Positions 1 to 10,200 of a stretch of 64,000 nucleotides of DNA are shown here, one piece after another. Every line of letters starts with the position of its first letter. Position 1 is the first letter of the stretch. This DNA is from Haloterrigena gelatinilytica (GTDB taxonomy: Archaea > Halobacteriota > Halobacteria > Halobacteriales > Natrialbaceae). The notes under the pieces were generated by a model. It saw only the letters and a list, made by a program, of their open reading frames with translations, ran no database searches and had not been told where the DNA came from. Made by a program: the position numbers and the translations under genes. Where the stretch lies: the NCBI RefSeq assembly GCF_013342145.1, contig NZ_JABUQZ010000001.1, forward strand, positions 2,356,001 to 2,420,000, given 5' to 3'.

Positions 1-2
1 AT

Positions 3-443
3 CGCTCGATCGAGGTCGCCCGCGAGCGTGCCGAAGACGCCGGTGTGGCAGACCGTATCTCCTTCGAGGTAGCGACCGCGAAAGAGTTCACCGGTGCCGA
101 TTACGACCTCGTGATGATGTTCGACGCGTATCACGACATGGGTGATCCGGTCGGCGTGGCGTCACACGTCCGGGAGACGCTCGTCGACGATGGAGCGTGG
201 CTGTTGGTCGAGCCGTTCGCCAACGATCGGCTCGAGGAGAACCTGAACCCGGTGAGCAGGGCGTTCTACTGCGCCTCGACGCTGGCCTGCGTCCCGAACT
301 CGCTCGACCAGGGCGGCGACCCGGTCCTGGGTGCTCAGGCCGGCGAAGCGCGCCTCCGGGACGTGATCACTGCGGGCGGGTTCACGCGGGTCCGTCGAGC
401 GGCTGAGACGCCGTTCAACATCGTGCTCGAGGCCAAACCGTGA
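3..443 (+). CDS. SAM-dependent methyltransferase, C-terminal part (5' end outside window)
   Basis: The reading frame is open from base 3, so the gene begins before the window. The visible 146 residues have the second half of a class I methyltransferase: a strand-4 like segment (DLVMMFDAYHDM), a loop after a helix (VRETLVDDGAWLLVEPF) and a C-terminal strand ending FNIVLEAKP. The SAM-binding glycine loop would lie upstream. The insert NPVSRAFYCASTLACVPNSL resembles the substrate-lid part of small-molecule methyltransferases that carry an extra N-terminal winged helix. The substrate cannot be told. An internal ATG at 45 is not the true start. Confidence 0.8.
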   Translation, partial: RSIEVARERAEDAGVADRISFEVATAKEFTGADYDLVMMFDAYHDMGDPVGVASHVRETLVDDGAWLLVEPFANDRLEENLNPVSRAFYCASTLACVPNSLDQGGDPVLGAQAGEARLRDVITAGGFTRVRRAAETPFNIVLEAKP

Positions 444-849
444 CGGCCCCTCGTCCCGATCGTCGGCGGTTCAGCCGAGGCTACCGAGAACGATGGCGGT
501 GTCGCTGAGTGTTTTCCTGGCCGGTCCGACGCGCGACGGACACGGGAGTCCGAGCTCACGCAGCGTCCCTGTCACTTAGCGGTCGATTCGCTGGATCGCC
601 GCGAGGTTGGTTAGACGCGACTCCCGGAGGCAGCCACTCCCCCGCTCACCCGTCGATCGAAATCAGAGAAGATCGTCGTCCGACCGATAATCGCCGCACC
701 GTTCGGCGAGTATTGTGGTACCGTCGCCCACGGATTCGCTCGCGACAGGAATATGGCGCTGCAGAATTTGTCCCGTCGGCCGCCACACGCGACCTCTCCG
801 CGCCTGATAGCGCGGACGCGACGGCGCGGTCCGAAGCGAGCGCGGTCGG
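444..849. other. Intergenic region with an old tRNA-end remnant
   Basis: About 400 bases between two convergent genes. I see no convincing coding sequence. It holds an imperfect inverted repeat at 687-713 and a decayed copy of the tRNA-Arg 3' end at 755-770, listed separately. Confidence 0.5.
755..770 (+). repeat. Degenerate tRNA-Arg 3'-end copy (candidate old att site)
   Basis: GGCGCTGCAGAATTTG differs at one base from GGCGCTGCAGGATTTG inside the intact tRNA-Arg gene at 54704-54719, and is in the same orientation. A 3'-end fragment of a tRNA away from its gene is the usual trace of integrase-mediated insertion. The bases to its left resemble those left of the copy at 6024. Confidence 0.55.
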
Positions 850-1962
850 TCACAGCGAGACCGCGAGCCCGTCTCCGTCCCGTTCGTACGTCGTCTCGAA
901 CGGCGCGGACCGATCGCGCATCGTCTCCCTGAGCCACGCCGCCGCGTCCTCACCGGCGCGGGAGACGCCGTCGTCGATCTCGATCGGAACGAGCCGTATC
1001 TCGCGGAGATCTCCGTCCTCGAGCGTCGCTTCGAAGAGGTAGCTGCTGTCGTTCCGGAGGCCGCCCTTGACCCCGAAATCGTTGACGAAATCGCCGGTGT
1101 CGTGGAGCACGACGCCGTCGCCGTATCGTTCGATTCCCTGGACGACGTGGGCGCTGTGACCGTGAACGAGGTCGACGCCCCGATCGACGAGCCAGTGACC
1201 GAACGCGACGAGCCGTCCGCTGGGACGCTCGACCCAGTTCGGCCCGAAGTGAACGGAGGCGACGAGGAGATCTGGATCGGTCACCTTCGCGCGCTCGATC
1301 GCGTCGCCGACGACCCGCCGGGTTTCGGAGGCCGACGGATCCGGAGCGATGTGGGCGATTCCCGCCCGGTCGTCGGTCGCAGCGTAGCCCGCGTATCGGT
1401 CGGCGAACGAGACGACGGCGACGTCGACGTCGCCGACGGCAAACGTGGCCGGCGCGCGGGCCGCCGACGGCGTCTCGCCGGCACCCGCGACGTCGATTCC
1501 CGCCTCGGTGAGCGCGTCTATCGTGTCGGTCAGTGACACCGGCCCGAAATCCATCGCGTGATTGTTCGCCAGCGATGCGAACCGAACGTTCCCCGCACTC
1601 AGCGCGGGAACCGCCCACTCCGGGTCGCCGCGAAAGTGATGCGTCCGTCCGGGGGCCGGTTCGCCGCGCGTCGACAGACAGCACTCGAGATTACAACAGA
1701 CGCCGTCGAGGGACTCGAGCCGGGGCCGGAGATCGCCCCAGATCGTCGCCGGGTCGACGTCGGACCGCCCGTACTGCCGGTTGAGCTCACGCCCGAGCAT
1801 CGTATCGCCGGCGAAGCCGATCGTCGTTTCGCCGCGCCCGCCGTCGCGATCGGCGGCGGAATCGCGGTCGTCGGTGACGGCCGGATCGCCTTCGGGGACG
1901 GCACAGCCGCCGATTGCGACCGCTCCGGCGGTCGCGAGAAACGTTCGCCGGTATCGGCTCAT
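850..1962 (-). CDS. CapA-like (PGA_cap family) predicted secreted lipoprotein
   Basis: This is a 370-residue protein of the CapA/metallophosphatase-like family, which in Bacillus takes part in anchoring poly-gamma-glutamate; the role in haloarchaea is unknown. The start at 1962 is preferred because it begins with a twin-arginine lipoprotein signal: SRYRRTFLA, a hydrophobic run and a lipobox ending IGGC. An upstream in-frame ATG at 2025 would bury that signal. Family hallmarks are FAGDTMLGR near residue 50, NLECCLS, ASLANNHAMDFG and VASVHFGPNW with later HGHSAHVVQGIERY. The protein is therefore probably exported folded by Tat and tethered outside the membrane. It sits alone between the two leftmost tRNA-end remnants, so it may be cargo of an old element rather than core genome. 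Confidence 0.85.
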   Translation of the reverse strand: MSRYRRTFLATAGAVAIGGCAVPEGDPAVTDDRDSAADRDGGRGETTIGFAGDTMLGRELNRQYGRSDVDPATIWGDLRPRLESLDGVCCNLECCLSTRGEPAPGRTHHFRGDPEWAVPALSAGNVRFASLANNHAMDFGPVSLTDTIDALTEAGIDVAGAGETPSAARAPATFAVGDVDVAVVSFADRYAGYAATDDRAGIAHIAPDPSASETRRVVGDAIERAKVTDPDLLVASVHFGPNWVERPSGRLVAFGHWLVDRGVDLVHGHSAHVVQGIERYGDGVVLHDTGDFVNDFGVKGGLRNDSSYLFEATLEDGDLREIRLVPIEIDDGVSRAGEDAAAWLRETMRDRSAPFETTYERDGDGLAVSL

Positions 1963-2321
1963 GGGCTCGCTGGAGTCGGGTGTGCGAACCGGTCGCGCCT
2001 TCGGATCGCAACTGTTCGAGTCCACTGTGATCGCCGCATAGGACCGTTATCGACTGGGCCGATCAAAACGTTCTCGCTTCCTCCTGTCGGTGAAGGAGAG
2101 AGGACGACCCGTCGCGGAAACGGATCCCGTCGAATGCAGTGCGGTACTCGACACCGTCGCAGAGAAGTGGGCGCTGCAGGCTCCAGCTCGAGTGTAGAAC
2201 GAATTAACATTTCAGGCATGAGGTAGTTGTTTTTCGAGGATTTGAAAATCGGCGTAATTGATGGAGGGGTCACGAGCTCGTAGCGTCTTGTTGACTTAAG
2301 TAGCGCGTATCGGTCACGAAT
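1963..2321. other. Non-coding stretch with second tRNA-end remnant
   Basis: Between the CapA gene start and the decayed response-regulator fragment I see no supported gene. The 13-bp tRNA-end copy at 2168-2180 lies in it. Confidence 0.5.
2168..2180 (+). repeat. tRNA-Arg 3'-end copy (candidate att site)
   Basis: TGGGCGCTGCAGG is identical to bases 54702-54714, which cover the 3' acceptor end of the intact tRNA-Arg gene plus one flanking base, in the same orientation. Thirteen bases alone could be chance, but three such copies left of the island make a common origin likely. Confidence 0.5.
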
Positions 2322-2402
2322 TCACCGACCATCTGCTAAGTACATGAAACGAACATCGCCCGGGTTATCCTCGGCCAGCAGAATATCGATTCCCTCACTC
2401 AT
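2322..2402 (-). pseudogene. Response-regulator receiver domain, truncated after about 18 codons
   Basis: Directly downstream of the histidine kinase, 14 bases after its stop, an ATG opens a 26-codon frame beginning MSEGIDILLAEDNPGDVR. This is the conserved first strand and acidic pocket (ED) of CheY-like receiver domains that haloarchaea pair with such kinases. After the arginine the match stops (FMYLADGR) and a TGA follows. The rest of the roughly 140-residue receiver is missing, so the partner gene seems to have been cut by deletion or recombination. The tRNA-end remnant at 2168 lies about 150 bases further on. Confidence 0.7.
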
Positions 2403-2416
2403 CTACGAACCACTAC

Positions 2417-5400
2417 CTATGCGGATTTGCTCGCTTTCTTCTCGGGAACTGCGAATGAGAACGTCGACCCCTCACCGGGTTCCGACTCGACCCAAATGCG
2501 GCCATCGTGAATATCGACGATCCGTTGGCAGAGTGCGAGGCCAATACCAGTGCCGGCATACTCGTCAGTGGTGTGGAGGCGGTTGAACACCTCAAAGATC
2601 TCTTCAGCATTTTCCGAATCGATCCCGATTCCGTTATCCCGGACCGACAGCACCCATTCATCGGTTTGCTTCTCGGCGGTGACGTGAATACGCGGCGACT
2701 CGTCACCAGCGTACGTAATAGCGTTATCGAGCAGATTTTGGAACAGCTGCACCAGTTGCTGCTCGTCGCCCATGACCGTGGGCAGTGAATCCGAGGTGAT
2801 CTCGGCGCTGGTCTCTTCGATGGCGATTTGAAGATTATCCGTCGCCTGGGCGAGCACGTCATTACAGTCCACGGGTTCGAATTCTTCGTCACTCGTGTTG
2901 AGCCGTGAATACTGCAGCAACGCATCGATCATCTCGCGCATCCGGTCGGCACCATCGACGGCGAACTCGATGTACTCCCGTGCGTCGGCATCGAGATCGT
3001 CGGCGTATCGCTGTTCGAGCAGTTGGACGTAACTCGACACCATCCGTAACGGCTCCTGGAGGTCGTGGGAGGCGGCGTAGGCGAACCGCTTCAATTCGGC
3101 GTTCGAGCGTTCCAGTTGCGCGTTAGTTTGTTCGAGTTCCTGCTGGCGATGCTTGCGCTCGGTGATGTCGCTCGCCATACCAATCCATTCGTCGATGTCA
3201 CCGTCCTCGTTCAGCATCGGTACCGCACGCGTGAATGACCAGCCCAGACTGCCATCGACCTGCTCCACCCGGTGTTCGAGCTCGAACGTGCTCTCGGTCC
3301 GGACGGCTTCGTTGACGGCCTCCATGACGCGCTCCTGGTCGTCCGGGTGAATGTATTTGTCAAGCCAGTCGCTGGTCGGTTCGTTCGTGTCGGCGAGGAA
3401 GCCCCGGGCTTCGAGGTGGTGCATTTCGTTCCAATCGGAGCTCATGCGAAACACGGCTTCCGAACTCACGGAGACCAACGCTCGGAATCGCTCCTCGCTT
3501 TCGCGCGCCGTTTCATACAGACGAGCGTTATCGATGGCGACGGACGCTTGAGAAGCAATCCCCGTGATGATGTTTTCGTCCTTCTCGGTGAAGACCCCCG
3601 GCTCCGAATGGCCGAAGAAAAGGCCGCCGTGTACTTCACCGGAGTTCGAAATTACGGGAACCGCCAGGTAACTGCAGACGGGCAGATGGCCGTCGGGCAT
3701 CCCATCGTAGGGCGCGTTGTTACCGTAGCGCGGATCTTCGGTGATGTCGTCCGAACGGACGACCCCCTCGCCGTGAAAGGTCGGGCCGAAGACCTCCGTA
3801 TTGCGCGGCATCGGGAAATCTTCGAATTCCTCATCAGGAACTCCTGAGAGGGTATAGAGCGTGTAGGATTCGCCCTGATCATCGACGACGTTATAGAAGA
3901 AGGCACCGAACTCCGCGCCGGTTATTTCCGTACCGGCGTCCGTAACCTCCTGCACCAGATTCTCGAGGTCGAGTTCGGCGGCCAATGAGTTGCCCACCTG
4001 GTTGATCGTTTCGAGGGTGTGGGTTTGTTCGCGCAGCGCCTCCGCGGCCTGCCTGCGTTCGAGTTCGTACTCCATCCACTGCCCCATCAGGTGGTGGAAC
4101 GTGCGTTCGGCCTCTGAGAACTCCTCCTTCCGTGACTCGTTCGAGACGAAGAAGAACGTCCGATCGTCGTCACCATCGACTTCGAGTTGGGTTCCGAGGT
4201 ATGTTTGGACGCCGAAGCGCTCGTAGCACAGCTTCCCCTCGAACCCCTCGCTTACGGGGTCAGTGACGGCGGCGGTTTCTCCGTTATCCGCCACCAATCG
4301 GCAGTAGGTTTCGGAGAGCGGATACTGCTCGCCCGGAACGAGGTGGTCGTGGTCCCCGCGTACGGTCTCCACCTCGAACAGATCGGCCGCCGGATCGATG
4401 CGGGCGATCCCGCCGTATTCGAGGCCGAACCGCTCGCAGCCGAGCTCGAGTACCGCTCGGAGTTTGTCGTCGAACGGCCTGTCGGAATCGGCCACGATCT
4501 CGTACAATCTCTGTTGGGCCTGCTCGTGTTCCTTGCGCTCGGTGATATCGCGGATCGCCGCGAGCACGACCGGGCGGTCGTCGACCTCGATTTGGGCCGC
4601 CGAGATCTCAGTCGGAATCCGACCCTGATCCCTGCTGCGGCAGGTGAGTTCGTCTGTCCAACCGATACCCTCTTCGAACACCTCGTCAACGAACGTACCG
4701 AATCCGTCGAGTTCGTCGGGATACAAGTCGGAGGGGCCGCGCGACAGCAACTCGTCTCGCGCGTATCCGAGCATCTCGGATGCGGCCGGATTTGCGTCGA
4801 GGATTTCGTCCGCGTCGGGGTCAACGATGAGGATCGCGTCGCGGCTGCTCTCGAAGACCTGCTTGAAGTGTTCTTTCGATCGCTGGAGTTCCGTCTTCGC
4901 CTCGGTCTGCTCGCGCAGCGTCCCCAGCATCCGATCAACTTTGTCGGCTGGCTGCTCGGGGCCGAAGAACTCCTCGGGCGGAGTGTAGTAGACGTTGTGA
5001 GAGACCACGTTGTCGTGGATGAGGTGCGGGTGGGTCTCGATGACGTCTTCGAGCACCTCGGGCGGGAACCGCTCGCGATTATACTGACACATGACGGTGT
5101 AGTCCTCGTTCTGGAACAGAGAGTTGAGGGCCGCTTCGTACTCGACCAGTCGATCGGGGCTCGTATCCTCATCCAGCGCCCACGTCATCTCGGCGGCTGC
5201 CCTGATTCCCGTGTAGCCGTCCTCGTCTGTCGCCTCCGTTAGGGAGTCCTCCCAGAACTCCAGTATCGCATCCCGATTGAACGTGCCGGTCCTGCGGTAC
5301 GTGTCCGCCTCCGTGTGGACGGAGAGCGCACCCGAGTCGAGGGCATCGTCCACGTCAATTCCGCGGGCCCGCATCGCTTCCAGTACTTCCGCTTTCGAGT

Positions 5401-5641
5401 TGTCATCCGCGATGTACAGGCATCGCTCGCCCCGCTCGAGCCCGTGGCGGATAAACGGAATGGCGGCCGCGAACTGCTCGTCTCGGCTCTTATAGATGAG
5501 TGCGAAATGGTCGTTGGCGTGGTCGTGACCATCGAGGGATTCGACCGGGCCGCGAAACGCAGGACTCTGACGCAATGCCTCGAGGCCGCTTTCGAAACCC
5601 GGCGTCCCCGGTCGGTCACTGCGTTCGCCCGGCTGACTCAT
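2417..5641 (-). CDS. Multi-sensor histidine kinase (MEDS-PAS-GAF-GAF-PAS-HisKA-HATPase)
   Basis: A 1074-residue cytosolic sensor kinase without membrane segments. Order of domains by sight: MEDS-like (DcmR-type) sensor at about 40-200 (HFALIYKSRDEQ, GERCLYIADDN); PAS at about 260-370; GAF at about 380-520; a second GAF at about 535-700; a PAS with PAC-like end at about 715-840; HisKA with FAYAASHDLQEP, phospho-His near 860; and an HATPase_c with VRDNGIGI, GTGIGLALC and GEGSTFSF. It should autophosphorylate and pass phosphate to a receiver protein. The receiver gene that follows is truncated, so the pathway may be broken or use another regulator. The ATG at 5641 is preferred over an in-frame TTG at 5647. 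It lies between two tRNA-end copies and may be element cargo. Confidence 0.9.
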   Translation of the reverse strand: MSQPGERSDRPGTPGFESGLEALRQSPAFRGPVESLDGHDHANDHFALIYKSRDEQFAAAIPFIRHGLERGERCLYIADDNSKAEVLEAMRARGIDVDDALDSGALSVHTEADTYRRTGTFNRDAILEFWEDSLTEATDEDGYTGIRAAAEMTWALDEDTSPDRLVEYEAALNSLFQNEDYTVMCQYNRERFPPEVLEDVIETHPHLIHDNVVSHNVYYTPPEEFFGPEQPADKVDRMLGTLREQTEAKTELQRSKEHFKQVFESSRDAILIVDPDADEILDANPAASEMLGYARDELLSRGPSDLYPDELDGFGTFVDEVFEEGIGWTDELTCRSRDQGRIPTEISAAQIEVDDRPVVLAAIRDITERKEHEQAQQRLYEIVADSDRPFDDKLRAVLELGCERFGLEYGGIARIDPAADLFEVETVRGDHDHLVPGEQYPLSETYCRLVADNGETAAVTDPVSEGFEGKLCYERFGVQTYLGTQLEVDGDDDRTFFFVSNESRKEEFSEAERTFHHLMGQWMEYELERRQAAEALREQTHTLETINQVGNSLAAELDLENLVQEVTDAGTEITGAEFGAFFYNVVDDQGESYTLYTLSGVPDEEFEDFPMPRNTEVFGPTFHGEGVVRSDDITEDPRYGNNAPYDGMPDGHLPVCSYLAVPVISNSGEVHGGLFFGHSEPGVFTEKDENIITGIASQASVAIDNARLYETARESEERFRALVSVSSEAVFRMSSDWNEMHHLEARGFLADTNEPTSDWLDKYIHPDDQERVMEAVNEAVRTESTFELEHRVEQVDGSLGWSFTRAVPMLNEDGDIDEWIGMASDITERKHRQQELEQTNAQLERSNAELKRFAYAASHDLQEPLRMVSSYVQLLEQRYADDLDADAREYIEFAVDGADRMREMIDALLQYSRLNTSDEEFEPVDCNDVLAQATDNLQIAIEETSAEITSDSLPTVMGDEQQLVQLFQNLLDNAITYAGDESPRIHVTAEKQTDEWVLSVRDNGIGIDSENAEEIFEVFNRLHTTDEYAGTGIGLALCQRIVDIHDGRIWVESEPGEGSTFSFAVPEKKASKSA

Positions 5642-5982
5642 TGGCAACCGGTAGTTGAGTGGTACGGTTAAATGTAGTCTTCATCTGCACGTGGATAATC
5701 CGCCCTCGTACTCCCACCGTTTGGAGCCAGCGCTCGGGAGATATGCACGCAGTACGTTACGGTCAGTGCAGTACCGATGAGACGAAATAACCGAGGGCCC
5801 CATGAGAGATGCAGCACAGAACTTCTGACAGGGTTTGGGTGGGGGTAATCTCCAGCGATGATCGGCCGCCAATCGGCGATCGATTTTCTCTCTACGGACC
5901 GGTTTGGATGTACGCGGATCCCCGTGATACCAACTCGCTTGGTCGGCATCGAACGAACGCAACGAACCGGCCCGTTCGACCG

Positions 5983-6009
5983 ATAATCGCCGCGCTGTCG
6001 GGCGATTAT
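5983..6009. repeat. Inverted repeat next to att site, also present near 687-713
   Basis: ATAATCGCC at 5983-5991 is the exact reverse complement of GGCGATTAT at 6001-6009, with a 9-base loop. A very similar stretch (ATAATCGCC at 687-695, GGCGAGTAT at 705-713, one mismatch) lies left of the tRNA-end copy at 755. The surrounding bases (GACCGATAATCGCCGC and TATTGT) are shared as well. It may be an integrase arm site or a terminator carried by related elements. Confidence 0.55.
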
Positions 6010-6023
6010 TGTACCGCAAATGT

Positions 6024-6037
6024 ATGGGCGCTGCAGG
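6024..6037 (+). repeat. Candidate attL: 14-bp copy of the tRNA-Arg 3' end
   Basis: ATGGGCGCTGCAGG is identical to 54701-54714, which covers the 3' end of the tRNA-Arg gene and two flanking bases. Same orientation, next to an integrase, and about 48.7 kb from the intact tRNA: these are the expected left and right ends of an integrated element. Confidence 0.75.
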
Positions 6038-6154
6038 CCTTGGTCACGCGGCGTGACAATCCTTACTTTTGGCCGATTCCGGCGTTGTAGCGGTAGGTTC
6101 GAGATGGGCAGTATCCGGGACTCGTGGGATTCGCTTAAGTGGAGAACACCAACC

Positions 6155-7168
6155 ATGAGTCTCGAACCAATCGACGCTGAAACCGCGCTCGAACTGTATC
6201 TCGCAGATAAGGAAAACGAACTCTCGGAAGCCTCGCTCAAGGGCCACAAGTACCGGCTCGGCCACTTCGTCCGCTGGTGCAACGAGGTCGAGGAGATTGA
6301 GAACCTCAACACGCTCAGTGGCCGTCAGCTGCACAGATACCGGCTCTGGCGACGAGAGGACGGCGACCTGAACAAGGTCAGTGAGAAGACCCAGATGGAC
6401 ACGCTCCGCGTGTTCATTCGATGGCTAGAGTCAATCGACGGCGTAGAACAGGACCTGAGCGAGAAGGTTCTGTCTCCATCGATCACTCCCGATGAGAATT
6501 CCCGTGACGTGATGCTGGACAGCGACAGTGCCTCGAAGGTGCTCGCTCACCTGGAGAAGTACGAGTATGCGAGCATCCAGCACGTAGCTATCACGCTGAT
6601 GTGGCATACGATGATGCGCGTCGGTGGCGTTCACGCCCTTGATGTCGATGACTACAACCCCGACGAACAGTACATCAAGGTTCGACACCGGCCAGAGACC
6701 GGCACGCCGATCAAGAATCAGGGTGATGGCGAGCGGATGGTCGCCCTGTCGGACCAAGTTTGCGAGCTTCTCGACGACTGGCTCGAAACTAAGCGACCAT
6801 CAGTGACTGACGAATACGGCCGGGAACCGTTGCTGGCCTCGCGGGAGGGACGAACGAACAAGACGACGCTGCGGGCCTACGTCTACCGCTGGACGCGCCC
6901 CTGTGTCTACAGCACGGAGTGTCCGCACGACCGCGGCCTCGGAGAGTGTTCGGCAGTCAAGCGAAACAAGGCCTACCAGTGTCCGTCGAGCGTGAGTCCA
7001 CACGCAATTCGCCGGGGAAGCATCACGCACAGTCTGAATAGCGATATGCCGGACAAGGTCGTCAGCGACCGAGCGAACGTCAGCCAGCGAGTTATTGAAC
7101 AGCACTACGACCGGCGCACAGAGCGCGAGAAGATGGAACAGCGGAGGGAATATTTAGATAATATCTAA
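6155..7168 (+). CDS. Tyrosine recombinase / phage-type integrase
   Basis: A 337-residue XerC/D-like integrase of the kind common in haloarchaeal elements. The N-terminal SAM-like core-binding domain (about 1-100: YLADKENELSEASLKGHKYR, LSGRQLHRYRLW) is followed by the catalytic domain with Arg in MWHTMMRVGGVHALD, the HxxR box in SPHAIRRGS and the nucleophile Tyr in IEQHYDRRT. A Cys-rich insert (RPCVYSTECPHDRG...YQCPSS) precedes the HxxR box and may bind zinc; the recombinase at 10418 has the same insert, so the two are one subfamily. The start at 6155 (ATGAGTCTC) is chosen because the longer upstream frame is low-complexity and runs over the att region. It probably catalyses integration and excision at the tRNA-Arg site. 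Confidence 0.9.
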   Translation: MSLEPIDAETALELYLADKENELSEASLKGHKYRLGHFVRWCNEVEEIENLNTLSGRQLHRYRLWRREDGDLNKVSEKTQMDTLRVFIRWLESIDGVEQDLSEKVLSPSITPDENSRDVMLDSDSASKVLAHLEKYEYASIQHVAITLMWHTMMRVGGVHALDVDDYNPDEQYIKVRHRPETGTPIKNQGDGERMVALSDQVCELLDDWLETKRPSVTDEYGREPLLASREGRTNKTTLRAYVYRWTRPCVYSTECPHDRGLGECSAVKRNKAYQCPSSVSPHAIRRGSITHSLNSDMPDKVVSDRANVSQRVIEQHYDRRTEREKMEQRREYLDNI

Positions 7169-7247
7169 GTTATAGGCGCTAGCAGCAAAATCGTCCAGCA
7201 TTATTATCTGTACGACGAAATCGAATATCGGTCTTCAAGTTATGATA

Positions 7248-10200
7248 CTATTCTGCGTTCTCAGATGGCTGTAGATGATAGAATATTCCATTTTGAACTT
7301 CTGCTTCTGGTTTATATTTGTAATCTACCTCTATCAGAACGCTTTGCTCAGGATTCAAACTCGCTTGATTTGCGACTGTGGCTGGATCAACCTCCTGGAC
7401 ATGAATAATCGGTATTTCATCATTGTCCTCATATTGTTCTTGGAGTGTAGCAGTTTCTGCTGAGAATATGATTGCAGCATCAAATTCCTTGTATGAATCG
7501 CTGTATACTGGTATGTCAAGTAAGTGCCCAATTGCACCATCCCTGACTCCTTCAAATGTGTCTCGTTTCCAAAGCTCACCTTCGATATCGAAATCACCGA
7601 GAACAATTGCTATAATATCATCGTTATTTCTGATTTGATATTCAATTTCGGTTAGAACTTCTTCAACACTTTCAAGGTCAACTTCATCAAAGGTAGGTTG
7701 GAGAGCTGAAACTAAGGGTGTACGGACTTGTTCAGCGAAATGTGCCCCATCCCGTGCGGTATTATCTTGCTGAACCTGGCCGAATCCGTCAACGAATGGT
7801 CTCTTTGAAAGAATGTTCTTCCACTGGATTCTTCGTATTTTTGAAGGTTTTCCGATAGAGCTAGCCCCCTCAATGATTCCTGCTTCGATACATGCTTTCC
7901 GAAGAGATATTCGATTTCCGAACCCATTCCTGAATTGGGATTTATATGTATCCACATTCTGCTGATCTAGGTTTGAATCGGCGATACGTTGTCTTTCCTC
8001 GTCTTTAGCCTGTTCTGCAGCCATTTCATGAAACGCACATGCCAGAAATATTCGTTCGTTCACATTATCCATCCCCTCAAACAGCTCATCCAGGTCATAT
8101 TGATCGGGAATTTCTTCTAACCGATTTATGATCTCCTCCTCACGCTGGATGATCGGATCTTCTGCTGGAATAGGATTTTCAGAAGGTAAGTTCTCACTGT
8201 CATTTAACCAGTCTTCTTCGAAATTGGCCAATAGGAGCAAGCAGTATCCATCTAAAATCCAGTCACCCACTGTCATTTGAACTGCTTTCGCACCGCCAAA
8301 GTCATCGGGACCAAACATATCTCCCCACCGCTCTAATTTGAGCGGGTCATTTGACCCAGAAAAGATCGCGTTATAACCTTCCACTACAACCTCAACTGAA
8401 TCAAAATATTCCAGTACGGCATTATCTCTTATATCATTGAATGTGTCCTCTGAGAGACTGCCTTCTGTATAATAGTGGAAAAGAGCAGATGCTGCAGTAA
8501 ACAGCAACCGTTGCCTATCGATAATCGCTTGTAGGAATCGTTCTTGGATAGCCTCTAGAACACTGATTCGAGAACTGGGTGAGGACTTCTCCTGCTCTGA
8601 ATCTTCACCGCTCCTGATCCGGTTGACTTCACTCCTGATAGCAGACTCTCTCTCAGAAGAATAATATTCCTTAGTCAGATTCCAAGAACGCTTGAATCCT
8701 AATGATGTATCTTTTTCCAGCGAATTCTTTAGAATCCATTCTAGTTCTTCAAGTGACTTCTGATTATACTGATAAAGATGTTTGAACTCTGTTAGCGAAT
8801 CTGCGCTAGTAACGTCCATCCCAAGTAATATTTGGCGGAAGGATAAGAGAGGATACTCCAAATGAGGGATCTCGCTAGGTGAGCGAACGTAACAAGAACG
8901 CAATCGTGTTAGTGCATTACTCACAGGAGAATACAGACGAGCTTCCTTCCACCGATAACCGGTCGCCGCAATTGTATCAATAACAACTATTCGAAAGTCA
9001 TGTTTTCCTAATTCAATTGTTTGGTCATGAATCTCCTGTAGATCGTTATAAAGAGGACCAATAGGATCTGTACTTAATGACCAATTCCAGTCCCCTTCAC
9101 TACTGACATCCTCGTAATATGTTTTCACAAGTTCTTCGTATATTTCACAGATTGATTTAAACCGGGGTTCGTTCCCTTCTTGGATTGCTTCGAAAGCTAA
9201 TTGTTGAAGTTGGCTTCGGGAATTTGCAAACTCTTCGTCATTAGTTCTCCAGACTGGATCTTTTGACACCTTGAATGTCTTAGAGAGCTTGACTGAGTCA
9301 ATGGACGTTCCATTTCTGTTATCAATCTGTACTAAAGTGGTATTCGGCTTGATTCTATCTCCGATCTGGGCCGAGATCTGGGCTTCTACTTGTCCACCAT
9401 TCTCACCCCCGTCTTGGATTGTAATAGACCTAATATTTTTATAATTTATATCTGATAAATAACCATCTGATTCCCCATCCTTCATATTTGCTCCAGTAAC
9501 TCGTTTAGTGCTGTCCAGAAACCTTCGTGATCCCGTGAACTGACCAACTCCAATCCCAGGGAGCGACATAACGAGTTCATCTGCCGCTGCACGAAGTCGT
9601 TCTCTATGGATTCTTTGTCTGACCTGTAGCTGCAACCTTGACTCCAATAGTTCACGAAACGGATACCCAAGTAACAACGAGATAGTCAGCCAATAGAATC
9701 CTCCAATGGCCACTAGTGATCCAGCAGACAGCAAAATAACCCCCGTGGTTTCTACAGGTCGTGAAGCGTCTACGATATGGACAATCGTCGCATTCGCTCC
9801 AATAGCAGAAAGGAGAAACCCAACAAATGGAACAACTTTACTTCGTGCCAAGAACAAATTGAGGATGTTCGTTCCGAGGTCACGAGACGCAATTCGTTCA
9901 ATTAGAAAGACGATTACAATAGTTCCTGCACCAGTCAACCCCACTTGAAGACTCAATAACTGACCTGGAACATCCTTCCCAAGATTTGTCTCTGGCAATA
10001 ACCAGATGGATATGCCAAGAATAAGAAGAGTAAAAACAGGGCCTGTCAGAAGTCCATTTTTTCCGAATATCGAAAGATAGGCACGCGTTCCTCTTTTCCG
10101 AAATGAAATCCGGCCCGTGCTGAGTAGATTACCGATGGTGGCTCTCAACCGGATGGAGTTCCAAGGAGGGAGAAAGAATTTGAAGTACCATAGGATAAGC

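Larger units (their letters stand above)
5650..6154. other. Intergenic region with inverted repeat and attL candidate
   Basis: About 500 bases between the divergent kinase and integrase genes. No gene is supported here. It holds a perfect 9-bp inverted repeat (5983-5991 and 6001-6009) and the tRNA-end copy at 6024-6037. The integrase follows 117 bases later, the normal position for an integrase next to its attachment site. Confidence 0.6.

Noticed and set aside
5668-6312. 214-codon minus-strand frame across the att region
   Set aside because: Covers the tRNA-end copy and inverted repeat and runs antisense into the integrase; no protein-like pattern.
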